A DNA stretch of 5,565 nt from Pseudomonadota bacterium (lineage in GTDB: Bacteria; Pseudomonadota; Alphaproteobacteria; Rhizobiales; Xanthobacteraceae). Below the pieces are notes generated by a model that did no database searches, had not been told where the DNA came from, and saw only the letters and a list, made by a program, of their open reading frames with translations. Location of the stretch: NCBI GenBank assembly GCA_021823875.1, contig JAKAMD010000244.1:1-5565 (forward strand). The letters are read 5' to 3'. How positions within the stretch are numbered: the stretch's first letter is position 1; every line of letters begins with the position of its first letter. Shown here in pieces: positions 1 through 5,565 of this stretch. Made by a program: the position numbers and the translations under genes.

Positions 1-696
1 TACGTGCCCTGGACGGATATGCTCGCCGTGCGCTGCGAGATGCACCGGCAAGCTGGACGTCTGCGCCAGCCACTGCACGAAGCCCTGAGTGAAACCGGCC
101 GCCATGTGCTGCACGATCAGCACCGGAACCGGGAAATCCTCGGGCAGTGCCGCAAGGATCGCTTCCAGCACGGGTGGACCGCCGGTCGAGGCGCCGATCG
201 CGATAACCTTTACTTTCGCTTCGGCCGGTGCGCGCGGCGCTTCGACCGGATGCGCAGCCTCGGACTGGCGCCGCGTCCGAGGCCAACGTTTGATTACCTT
301 GACCTCGGACATCAGCTTCACCGTCTGCACCAGCTCGCCGGCGTTGGCTTCGTGGTCCGGATGGCCGATGCCCGCCGGCCGGCGCAGAACCGCCACCGCG
401 CCCGCCTCCATCGCGCGAAACGTGGTCGCGACCTCGCGCGGATCCGTGCTCCCGCTGACGATGACGATGGGCGTGGGGTGTGTTTCCATGATCCGCCGCG
501 TCGCCTCCAATCCATCCAGCCTGGGCATATGAATGTCCATGGTGATGACGTCGGGCCGTTGGCGCGCGACGGCGGCGAGCGCCTGCTCGCCGTCGTTCGC
601 CGTGCCGATGACTTCGATGCCGGGATCGGCGCCTAGAATGTGAACGAGAAACTCGCGCACGACCGCCGAGTCCTCGACGATCAGCACTCTGATCAC
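1..696 (-). CDS. cheB: Chemotaxis protein-glutamate methylesterase/glutamine deamidase CheB (3' end outside window)
   Basis: CheB removes methyl groups from (and deamidates) receptor glutamates/glutamines in the cytoplasm, and is activated by phosphotransfer from CheA. The first 232 codons are visible and stay open to the left edge. Residues 1-120 are a receiver: acidic pair E9-D10, phospho-acceptor D54 in the motif TMDIHMPRLDG, and S81 at the conserved Ser/Thr position. Residues about 130-160 form a charged, Pro/Ala-rich linker. The methylesterase domain starts near residue 161, with catalytic Ser170 in GASTGG and catalytic His197 in QHM. The catalytic Asp lies past the edge. The start is GTG at 696, because GGAG sits 8 nt upstream and the codon overlaps the cyclase stop as GTGA, implying translational coupling. 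The conserved receiver lysine before proline is arginine here (R106, LRRP). Identity is certain; the C-terminal third is unseen. Confidence 0.95.
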   Translation of the reverse strand, partial: MIRVLIVEDSAVVREFLVHILGADPGIEVIGTANDGEQALAAVARQRPDVITMDIHMPRLDGLEATRRIMETHPTPIVIVSGSTDPREVATTFRAMEAGAVAVLRRPAGIGHPDHEANAGELVQTVKLMSEVKVIKRWPRTRRQSEAAHPVEAPRAPAEAKVKVIAIGASTGGPPVLEAILAALPEDFPVPVLIVQHMAAGFTQGFVQWLAQTSSLPVHLAAHGEHIRPGHV

Positions 697-2060
697 TGAT
701 GATTCTCCATGTGCTGCTCCGGATCGAACGAACACACGCAGTTGCGTCCGGCGCGTTTGGCATCGTAGAGCGCGTGATCGGCCGCCGCGATCAATGTTTC
801 GCCGGTATTGGCGTCGTTCGGGAATCCCGCAAGCCCGATGCTGACGGTAACGTTGAGCGCACGCGTCTCGTCGATCGAAAATATATGTGCGGCTATGGCC
901 GCGCGAACGCGCTGCGCCAGCACCCCCGCACCGAACTTGTCTGTTTCCGCCAAGATGACAACGAATTCCTCTCCTCCATAGCGGGCCACCACTTCATCCG
1001 AATTACGCACCTCGTGTTTGACGATGCCTGCAACCTCGCTCAGCACCTTGTCCCCGACAGGATGGCCGTAGTCGTCATTGATCGCCTTGAAATGATCGAG
1101 ATCCAGCATGAGCAGCGAGAGTGGATGGCGATAGCGAATGCACCGCTTCAATTCATCCAGCAACCGCCGGTCGAATTCACGCCGGTTGTAGAGCCCGGTA
1201 AGCGAATCGCGGATCGACGTTTCTCTCAGCGCCTCGTGAGCCTTGTCGAGTTCAGCGGCCATGGTGTTGAAAACGCTCGCAAGACGCCCCAACTCATCGT
1301 GTCCTTCCAATTGCACGCGGTAGGAGAAATTTCCATCGCCGAACGCCCGCACACCGTCCGACAGCGCCTTTACCCGGGACAGGATCGACCACGCCAGTGC
1401 CGCACCCACCGATACGACCAGGGCAACGCCAAGACCAAAGACGCCAAGCACGATCTGCAACACCGTGCGCCCGGTTGCCGTCGCGTTGGCGAATCCCCTC
1501 TCGATTTCCGCGTCGTCGAGCTCATCGACCCGCTCTAGCAGGACAGCCGCGCGCGCGAACTGCGCGTCCAGTCGCTTCATTTCGGACGCCGCGGCCGAAT
1601 TGCCTACCGGCTGCGGCAACGCCAGCAACCTTTCGCCGATCGATTGCGCTTGCCCCCACGTTTCGCGCGCCGAGCCAACCAAGGCGCGCTTTTCCGCGAG
1701 AGCGAATGACGCAGCTTCGAGCCGCTTAAAGAGGTGGTCCACCCGTTCGCTCAGCCGGGCGAACCTGTCGCGCTCCGCGCTCTCGCCATGAGCGACGTAA
1801 TCGTTCGCCGGCTTTGCGGCCCGGAGAATCGCAATCTGCAGGGTCAAAATTGGCTCTATCTCCTCGCGCACCTCTTCGACAGCATCGTTAAAGGTTCCGA
1901 TAACACTGTTGATGCCGAGCAGAGCACCGGCAGCCAATCCGAGCAGCGGCAACAGCATAATGCCGATGCCCGTGAAAATCCTCGCGCGCAATGAATCGCG
2001 GATGATATGCAGCATTCTTGTCCTTTTCGGTACCGTGTCTGCAATTGCAGGAGCGTTCAT
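693..2060 (-). CDS. Membrane-bound diguanylate cyclase (periplasmic sensor-HAMP-GGDEF)
   Basis: Predicted to make cyclic-di-GMP from two GTP at the inner membrane. The 455 residues contain a short basic N-terminus, TM1 (about 29-50), a helical periplasmic segment (about 51-202) resembling four-helix-bundle receptor sensors, TM2 (about 203-226), HAMP (about 227-279, with DELGRLASVFN) and GGDEF (about 280-446). The catalytic set looks intact: DSLTGLYNRR at 285-294, metal-binding D320, guanine-binding N328 and D337, and signature GGEEF at 362-366. There is no EAL domain and no receiver. An RNSD motif (352-355) resembles the inhibitory RxxD I-site but is one residue too far from GGEEF. The ATG overlaps the cheA stop as ATGA, with GGAGG 5 nt upstream, so it is probably coupled to cheA. 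Its place between cheA and cheB suggests it is an output or input of this chemosensory pathway (inference); Wsp systems use a receiver-GGDEF protein instead. Confidence 0.93.
   Translation of the reverse strand: MNAPAIADTVPKRTRMLHIIRDSLRARIFTGIGIMLLPLLGLAAGALLGINSVIGTFNDAVEEVREEIEPILTLQIAILRAAKPANDYVAHGESAERDRFARLSERVDHLFKRLEAASFALAEKRALVGSARETWGQAQSIGERLLALPQPVGNSAAASEMKRLDAQFARAAVLLERVDELDDAEIERGFANATATGRTVLQIVLGVFGLGVALVVSVGAALAWSILSRVKALSDGVRAFGDGNFSYRVQLEGHDELGRLASVFNTMAAELDKAHEALRETSIRDSLTGLYNRREFDRRLLDELKRCIRYRHPLSLLMLDLDHFKAINDDYGHPVGDKVLSEVAGIVKHEVRNSDEVVARYGGEEFVVILAETDKFGAGVLAQRVRAAIAAHIFSIDETRALNVTVSIGLAGFPNDANTGETLIAAADHALYDAKRAGRNCVCSFDPEQHMENHQ
705..708 (-). promoter_or_regulatory. 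Shine-Dalgarno of cheB, inside the cyclase gene
   Basis: GGAG lies 8 nt before the GTG at 696, in the final codons of the cyclase gene. It supports the GTG start, which the receiver homology also requires, since the first beta strand (VIRVLIVED) begins at once. Confidence 0.7.
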
Positions 2061-4342
2061 ATCAGCCTCCGGATGACTTCCAGCAGGTTGCTCTGATCGA
2101 AGCTGCTTTTCACGATGTATGCGTTGGCGCCGACGTCGATGCCGCGCTCGCGGTGCTCGCGCGATTCCAGCGCCGTCACCAGCACGATCGGGATTTGCGC
2201 AAGCTGTTTGTCCGAGCGCAGCTTCGCCGTGAGATCGAAGCCGTCCATGCGCGGCATTTCCACGTCGGACACGAGCAGATCGAACGTCCCGGCCTTGAGC
2301 GCGGTGTAGGCATCAAGCCCATCGACTGCGGTGGTCACGTCGTACCCCGCCGATTCCAATATGTTCTTCAGCAACGCTCTCGAAGTGATCGAATCCTCGG
2401 CGACCAGGATAGAGCGCTTCGCCGCGGGCGCGCGCTGCTCGCCGCCGGCGCTTGCGGGCAGGCTTGCCGCCGTCCGCGTCGCCGACTGCATCAGATCGGG
2501 CACACTTAGGACCGGTACCACCTGGCCCGACCCCAAGACGCTCGCGCCGCCTAGGTTGCGCACGCGCTTGAGTTGCGGCCCGAGCTCCTTGACCAGCACC
2601 TCCTGCTCCGCCAGCACCGCATCGACCCGGAACGCGACGCGATCGATGCCCAGGGCGAGCACGACCACCTGTGCGTTGTCCGCAGACTCGCCCGGCGCAC
2701 GCGGAATTTCCAGCACGTCGGCCAAATGGACCAGCGACAGCGCCTGCGCGTCGAGCGCGATCGTTTCGCGGTTCTCCACCGTCCGGATATCCTTCGCCGT
2801 CACCAGCGCCACCCGCTCCACGCCCACTGCCGGAATGATGAACATCCGATCGCCGGCGCGGACGAGCACGCCCCTGAACGTGGCCAGCGTCAGCGGCAGC
2901 ACGATGCGGAAGCTCGTGCCTGCGTCCGGCTGCGTCTCTAGGGCGACGGTACCGCCCAGCCGCTCGACCCGCTCGCGCACGATGGCAAGCCCCAGTCCCC
3001 GCCCGGAAAGGTCGGTGACGATGGGGCTGGTGGAGACCCCGGACTGGAACACCAGCGCCAGCACCTCGCGCTCATTGAGTCCTCCCAGTTCCTGCGCGGA
3101 CGCTATCCCGAGTCGCCCCGCCGCTGCCTTGACCTTCGCCGCATCGATGCCGCTCCCGTCGTCGGCGACCAGGATTTCCACCTTGTTGCCGTCCTTGTGC
3201 GCGACGGCAATGGTGAGCATCGCCTGCACGGGCTTGCCTTTTTGCTCCCGCACCGCCGGCTGCTCCACGCCGTGATCGATGCAATTCCTGCATAAATGCA
3301 CAAGCGGGTCTTTGATCTGCTCGAGAATCCGCCGGTCGATTTCAATTTCGCTCCCGCGAATCGCCAGTTCCACCTGCTTGCCCTGTTCTCGCGCGAGCCC
3401 GCGCACCAGTCGCGGGAAAGCCTCCAGCAGCGAAGAAAACGGCAGCATGTGCATTTCCTTCACTTCGTGCAGCAGGCCGTCCACCATGGCGCTCAGTGCG
3501 CGCTGATCGTGCGCCGCGGACGCCTGCAGCTTGGTCAGCCGGTGTTCGAACGTTTTCATTCGCGCAGGCTCGGTGTCCAGATACTCGAGCAACTTGTTCA
3601 GTTCCCGCTGGCTTTCGATGGCGTTTGCCTTTTCTTGCAGTGGTCCGAATAAGCGTTCCACCGCCCGCATCGCAGGCCGCAGCCTGGCGGACTCTTTTTT
3701 CCAGGCGGCAAATGCGGCACTGATCTCCCGCAGCTCGCGCGCCCGCTCGCCCGCCGCCAGCCGCGGCGCAAGCAACTCCTCCGTTTGCCGCATCACCGAG
3801 TCGAGTTTCGCGGTGCGCACCCGTATCGTCCCGGCAGCGCGGTTGGAAGGCTGCCGCCCCGCGCCCGGATCGGAAATTGCGGCAGGCTCGGCCGACGCGG
3901 GAGAAGGCGCATCCTGCACTGCAGCGGGCGCATCCTGCAAAGCGTCCCCGAGCCGGCGGATCAGCATCCCGACCGCCTGCTTCTGCTCCCCGGTCCTGAT
4001 CTGGCCTCCCGCGGCGAGAAGCCCGCGCAGCACCTCCAGCGCTTGGTGCAGCAGATCGAACAGCTGCGGCGTGGCGCCGACGCGGTTGTTCTTCAGCGCC
4101 GCGAACACACTCTCCAGCGCATGGCACACCGATTCCATTTCCGCGAGGCTCACCGCACGGGCCGCACCCTTGAGGCTGTGCGCTTCGCGGTAGATACCCT
4201 CGACGGCTTGCGCGCGCCGCTCCCCCACCGGCAGCTTTTCCAGCGCCACCAGCCCCGAGGACATCGCCTGGATGTGCTCGTCCGCTTCGACTCGAAAGGT
4301 CGCGAGGAGCTGTTTCAGGAATTCGCCGTTGTTCGTCGCCAT
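2057..4342 (-). CDS. cheA: CheA-type hybrid histidine kinase with C-terminal receiver (CheA-REC, WspE-like)
   Basis: This is the core kinase of the array: it autophosphorylates on its HPt histidine and passes phosphate to receivers. In 761 residues (from ATG 4342) the order is: HPt (about 6-110) with phospho-His55 in REAHSLKG; an Ala/Pro-rich linker (about 133-171) where a P2 domain would sit; a long helical dimerisation region (about 172-305); an HATPase with N-box HLCRNCIDHG (349-358), G1 DDGSGID (394-400) and G2 GRGLGLAIV (447-455); a CheW-like P5 domain (about 489-625); and a receiver (about 643-761) with E649/D650, phospho-acceptor D693 in SDVEMPRMDG, T723 and K745. All key residues are present. 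The stop overlaps the cyclase ATG by 4 bp. A TTG at 4393 would add 17 residues overlapping the MCP stop. ATG was preferred because HPt homology begins just after it, although neither start has a good Shine-Dalgarno. Confidence 0.94.
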   Translation of the reverse strand: MATNNGEFLKQLLATFRVEADEHIQAMSSGLVALEKLPVGERRAQAVEGIYREAHSLKGAARAVSLAEMESVCHALESVFAALKNNRVGATPQLFDLLHQALEVLRGLLAAGGQIRTGEQKQAVGMLIRRLGDALQDAPAAVQDAPSPASAEPAAISDPGAGRQPSNRAAGTIRVRTAKLDSVMRQTEELLAPRLAAGERARELREISAAFAAWKKESARLRPAMRAVERLFGPLQEKANAIESQRELNKLLEYLDTEPARMKTFEHRLTKLQASAAHDQRALSAMVDGLLHEVKEMHMLPFSSLLEAFPRLVRGLAREQGKQVELAIRGSEIEIDRRILEQIKDPLVHLCRNCIDHGVEQPAVREQKGKPVQAMLTIAVAHKDGNKVEILVADDGSGIDAAKVKAAAGRLGIASAQELGGLNEREVLALVFQSGVSTSPIVTDLSGRGLGLAIVRERVERLGGTVALETQPDAGTSFRIVLPLTLATFRGVLVRAGDRMFIIPAVGVERVALVTAKDIRTVENRETIALDAQALSLVHLADVLEIPRAPGESADNAQVVVLALGIDRVAFRVDAVLAEQEVLVKELGPQLKRVRNLGGASVLGSGQVVPVLSVPDLMQSATRTAASLPASAGGEQRAPAAKRSILVAEDSITSRALLKNILESAGYDVTTAVDGLDAYTALKAGTFDLLVSDVEMPRMDGFDLTAKLRSDKQLAQIPIVLVTALESREHRERGIDVGANAYIVKSSFDQSNLLEVIRRLI
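2066..2070 (-). promoter_or_regulatory. Shine-Dalgarno of the diguanylate cyclase gene, inside cheA
   Basis: GGAGG lies 5 nt before ATG 2060, within the last codons of cheA (the Arg-Arg-Leu-Ile end). Together with the ATGA stop/start overlap it supports this start and translational coupling of cyclase to kinase. Confidence 0.8.
3906..3939. repeat. Short direct repeat in the cheA linker
   Basis: GGCGCATCCTGCA occurs at 3906-3918 and again at 3927-3939, a period of 21 bp (seven codons). On the coding strand it encodes two QDAP units in the Ala/Pro-rich linker between the HPt and dimerisation regions. It probably reflects a small in-frame linker duplication and has no evident function. Confidence 0.7.
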
Positions 4343-4376
4343 GGCTTTACGCTGCGGTGCACCCGTCTCCGCTTGA

Positions 4377-5429
4377 TCAGGCTTTGCTGCCAATCATGGA
4401 ACCGAGCTTCCGTCCCAGTTCGTGCAGGTTGTGCGCGGCGGTCTCCGCCTGTTTGGTGCCGGACACGTTCTGCAGGCTCGCCTGCCGGATGTTCTCCATG
4501 GCGAGGGCCACCTGGTCCATGCCCACCATCTGCTGCTGGCTCGAAGCCGCGATCTGCGTCGCCGCCTGCGCCGCCTCGGTGACGCTCTCGGCCAGCTGCC
4601 GGATCGACTCGCCCGCTTCGCCGGACTGCTTCAGCCCCGCCTCCACCGCCTTCGACCCCTGCTCGGTCGCCAGCACCGCGGCGCCGGTCGCCTTCTGAAT
4701 TTCGCCCAGGATCGTGCGCACCTGCGCGGTGGCCTGCTTGGACTGCTCGGCCAGACTCTTGACTTCCTGCGCGACAACCGCGAAGCCCTTGCCCTGCTCG
4801 CCCGCCCTGGCCGCCTCGATCGCGGCATTCACCGCCAGCAGATTCGATTGCTCGGCCAGATCGTTCACCGTGGCGATGATCTCGCCGATCGCCTGGCTTT
4901 GCTCCGACAGCCGCACGATGCTCTCGGCCAGCAGTTTCAATTGGCGGTCACGGAATCTCTCCACCTTGTCGATCAGCGCGTTGCTGACGGGCCGCACCGC
5001 CCGGGTCCCCAGCGCCAGCGCCTCCGCGCGTTTTCCTTGTCCCGCCAGATCGATGACCTGCGCCTGCGCCTGTTCGTGTTGCGCCTGCAAGGCCGCGACC
5101 TCGTTCATTTTGTCCAGCCCCTCCCCGGTGACGACGAGCCCGCGCATCTTTTCGACGGCCTCCGTGAACTGGCGATAGTCGGCCTGCAGGTCTTCCCAAT
5201 ATTTCTTCTGGAGATCAGGGTAAAGCAGGATGGCCCGATAATGCGCGATCTGGTCGCGCAACTCGAAGCGCAGTTCGTTGGCGCCGTCCACCAGGCGCTC
5301 GTTCACATCGATGAAGCGGTCATAGGTCGCCTGGGTGCGGTTGATCGCATAGAAAGCGACGCTCGTCGCGATCGCCAGCAGCGCCAGCACGACGACGTAG
5401 CCGCCGATGATTTTTTTGCCAATGGTCAT
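4377..5429 (-). CDS. Methyl-accepting chemotaxis protein, single TM helix, no HAMP
   Basis: This is a chemoreceptor expected to regulate CheA through a CheW-type coupling. Its 350 residues contain one TM helix (about 7-28, preceded by KK), a helical sensor of four-helix-bundle type (about 30-165), then directly the MCP signalling domain. The conserved hairpin tip is clear: NAAIEAARAGEQGKGFAVVA at 201-220. A C-terminal arm of about 135 residues follows and includes a methylation-site-like ASSQQQMVG (295-303). No second TM helix or HAMP is present, and only about 45 residues of N-terminal arm precede the tip, so the arms are unequal. The frame is open throughout, so this is not a frameshift. 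It ends in GSKA, without an NWETF-like CheR/CheB tether. The start is ATG 5429 with AAGGAGGT just upstream; an in-frame TTG at 5489 was rejected. The C-terminal end resembles that of the upstream MCP. Confidence 0.92.
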   Translation of the reverse strand: MTIGKKIIGGYVVVLALLAIATSVAFYAINRTQATYDRFIDVNERLVDGANELRFELRDQIAHYRAILLYPDLQKKYWEDLQADYRQFTEAVEKMRGLVVTGEGLDKMNEVAALQAQHEQAQAQVIDLAGQGKRAEALALGTRAVRPVSNALIDKVERFRDRQLKLLAESIVRLSEQSQAIGEIIATVNDLAEQSNLLAVNAAIEAARAGEQGKGFAVVAQEVKSLAEQSKQATAQVRTILGEIQKATGAAVLATEQGSKAVEAGLKQSGEAGESIRQLAESVTEAAQAATQIAASSQQQMVGMDQVALAMENIRQASLQNVSGTKQAETAAHNLHELGRKLGSMIGSKA

Positions 5430-5432
5430 AAG

Positions 5433-5440
5433 ACCTCCTT
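5433..5440 (-). promoter_or_regulatory. Strong Shine-Dalgarno of the complete MCP gene
   Basis: AAGGAGGT lies 3 nt before ATG 5429 and nearly matches the full anti-Shine-Dalgarno complement. It decides the start in favour of this ATG over the in-frame TTG at 5489, which would overlap the upstream MCP coding end. It is by far the strongest ribosome site in the window, which fits high receptor expression relative to the kinase. Confidence 0.85.
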
Positions 5441-5466
5441 CGGGATTTCGGTATCGAGATTTGCCG

Positions 5467-5565
5467 TCATACCTTGTACTGCTCTGCAAGTTGCTTCAGC
5501 TTCTGTCCCAGTTCGTGCAGGCTGTGTGCGGCGGTCTCATTCAGGCGCCTCAGCGCTCGCGCGGC
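5467..5565 (-). CDS. C-terminal end of an upstream methyl-accepting chemotaxis protein (5' part outside window)
   Basis: The last 32 codons plus TGA of a gene entering from the right edge. The peptide ends NETAAHSLHELGQKL...AEQYKV. This matches the C-terminal tail of the complete MCP next to it (ETAAHNLHELGRKL), and at DNA level 37 of 40 bases agree between 5499-5538 and 4406-4445. It is therefore very likely the tail of a second MCP, making a tandem pair. The visible residues before the shared part (AARALRRL) do not match the neighbour. The gap to the next ATG is 37 bp with no terminator-like hairpin, so the two are probably co-transcribed. Sensor type and membrane topology cannot be seen. 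Confidence 0.8.
   Translation of the reverse strand, partial: AARALRRLNETAAHSLHELGQKLKQLAEQYKV

Noticed and set aside
4..636. Plus-strand open frame of 210 codons at the left edge
   Set aside because: Antisense to cheB. The product is Arg/His/Asp-rich with no domain, while the minus strand gives an uninterrupted CheB with D54, S170 and H197.
699..1538. Plus-strand open frame of 279 codons opposite the cyclase
   Set aside because: Antisense to the GGDEF and HAMP coding region, without its own recognisable motifs.
2331..3275. Long plus-strand open frame (about 314 codons) inside cheA
   Set aside because: It lies wholly antisense to a clear CheA with all kinase motifs. Its product is Ser/Arg/Thr-rich with no recognisable domain, typical of an open frame opposite GC-rich coding DNA.
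4343..4393. TTG start for cheA giving a 17-residue N-terminal extension
   Set aside because: It would overlap the MCP stop by 17 bases, uses a rare start codon, has only a weakly placed GGAAG upstream, and adds non-conserved residues before the HPt. It remains possible because ATG 4342 also lacks a good Shine-Dalgarno.
4377..5429. A frameshift hiding TM2 and HAMP in the MCP
   Set aside because: The frame is continuous, sensor and signalling parts are in the same frame, and the other minus-strand frames over the junction give Arg/Gly-rich peptides with no hydrophobic helix. The missing part is simply not in the DNA.
5430..5466. Terminator or promoter between the two MCP genes
   Set aside because: The 37-bp gap shows no GC-rich inverted repeat with a T-run and no convincing -35/-10 pair; it mainly holds the ribosome site.
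5430..5489. TTG start for the MCP 20 codons upstream of ATG 5429
   Set aside because: The extension overlaps the coding end of the upstream MCP, whereas ATG 5429 has a near-perfect Shine-Dalgarno and starts right before the TM helix.

Overview
The window is one block of chemosensory (chemotaxis-type) genes, all read from the minus strand, from high coordinates to low. The DNA is GC-rich with strong third-position G/C bias. Gene type and style fit a Gram-negative proteobacterium, most likely a betaproteobacterium or a close relative, but nothing here fixes the genus.

In transcription order the layout is: (1) the last 32 codons of an upstream methyl-accepting chemotaxis protein (MCP), 5467-5565; (2) a complete 350-residue MCP, 4377-5429, with a strong Shine-Dalgarno; (3) a CheA-type hybrid histidine kinase with a fused C-terminal receiver, 2057-4342; (4) a membrane-bound HAMP-GGDEF diguanylate cyclase, 693-2060; (5) the first 232 codons of the methylesterase CheB, running off the left edge (1-696). 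Gaps are 37 bp and 34 bp for the first two junctions. The last two junctions are 4-bp stop/start overlaps (ATGA, GTGA). The genes almost certainly form one operon, with its promoter and further genes outside the window.

Inferred working model: the receptors control CheA autophosphorylation. CheA passes phosphate to its own receiver and to the receiver of CheB, and CheB resets receptor methylation. The diguanylate cyclase between cheA and cheB suggests that cyclic-di-GMP, rather than only flagellar rotation, is an output, as in Wsp-type systems. Unlike WspR, this cyclase has no receiver domain. It has its own periplasmic sensor and HAMP, so its link to the CheA phosphorelay is not obvious.

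The most unusual points are: the complete MCP lacks the second transmembrane helix, the HAMP domain and the N-terminal half of the signalling hairpin, although its frame is open; the cyclase sits without a receiver inside the operon; the cyclase's RxxD inhibitory site is one residue out of register; and CheB has arginine in place of the conserved receiver lysine. No RNA genes, mobile elements, CRISPR arrays or terminators were found, and no stretch over 300 bases lacks a gene.
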